DNA of 23,540 bases from an uncultured Clostridia bacterium (GTDB taxonomy: Bacteria; Bacillota_A; Clostridia; Oscillospirales; Acutalibacteraceae), in the NCBI GenBank assembly GCA_937891215.1, contig CALAEU010000251.1, positions 1 to 23,540 on the forward strand, written 5' to 3'. The translations under genes were made by a program, and so were the position numbers. Below the pieces are notes generated by a model. The model saw only the letters and a program-made list of their open reading frames with translations. It searched no databases and was not told where the DNA came from. Positions 23,505 through 23,540 of this stretch are shown piece after piece (the stretch's first letter is position 1; every line of letters begins with the position of its first letter).

Positions 23505-23534
23505 TCGAAACAGTGTAAAATTACACTGTTTCGA
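23505..23534. repeat. 30-bp near-continuous palindrome upstream of the PHP gene
   Basis: TCGAAACAGTGTAA (23505-23518) and its exact complement (23521-23534) are separated by only two bases. No T run follows on either strand, so it is not a typical terminator. It overlaps the region where a -35 box would sit for the PHP gene and could be an operator. The window ends six bases later. Confidence 0.6.
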
Positions 23535-23540
23535 TACCAA

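Noticed and set aside
1..23540. CRISPR array, prophage or insertion sequence with a transposase
   Set aside because: No regularly spaced long repeats, no integrase, transposase or phage structural gene is seen on either strand.

Overview
The window reads as a low-GC, Gram-positive, probably gut-associated Clostridia chromosome. Genes carry strong AGGAG-type ribosome binding sites and many have near-consensus sigma-A promoters. The content is typical of that group: a CotJC-type manganese catalase, a BlaI/BlaR1 pair, a BioY biotin S-component, a YczE-type membrane protein and many glycan-active enzymes. No species can be named from the sequence alone.

Layout. Positions 1-264 hold the 3' end of an unrecognised gene, followed by a terminator and a YgjV-like membrane protein (474-983). 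A tight minus-strand operon (6410 to 1032) encodes a divergent GH38-like glycosidase, a histidine phosphatase and a secreted sialate O-acetylesterase-type esterase, with gaps of 2-4 bases. Next, all on the minus strand, are a manganese catalase (6558-7226), a 254-bp intergenic element with terminal inverted repeats (7251-7504), an XRE regulator with two membrane helices (7560-8093), and a three-gene blaI-blaR1-membrane-protein operon (11156 to 8223). Two textbook BlaI operators lie on the promoter of that last operon, but there is no beta-lactamase gene.

Positions 11250-12900 are a tRNA-Leu neighbourhood: tRNA-Leu(GAG) on plus and tRNA-Leu(CAG) on minus, with a YczE-like gene between them. 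The spacers hold degenerate 7-bp tandem repeats, T-arm-like hairpins and an inverted copy of a tRNA 3' end. This is the most unusual non-coding region of the window.

The right half is mostly plus strand. One operon runs bioY, an S41-like protein, a DUF4838 glycosidase-like protein and a beta-propeller/alpha-helical-barrel fusion (12954-18912). After a terminator and a structured spacer, a second operon encodes a GHL6/beta-galactosidase-like hydrolase, a DUF4886 SGNH esterase and a Cof-type HAD phosphatase (19240-22648). A convergent PHP phosphoesterase (22669-23469) and a 30-bp palindrome close the window.

Taken together, three transcription units look devoted to breaking down an acylated or otherwise decorated glycan: at least four glycosidase-like proteins of poorly characterised families, two SGNH esterases and two phosphatases. 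No sugar transporter or recognisable sugar regulator lies in the window. Most of these enzymes lack a signal peptide, so they probably act in the cytoplasm on imported oligosaccharides; that is inference. No CRISPR array, transposase, phage gene or rRNA was seen.
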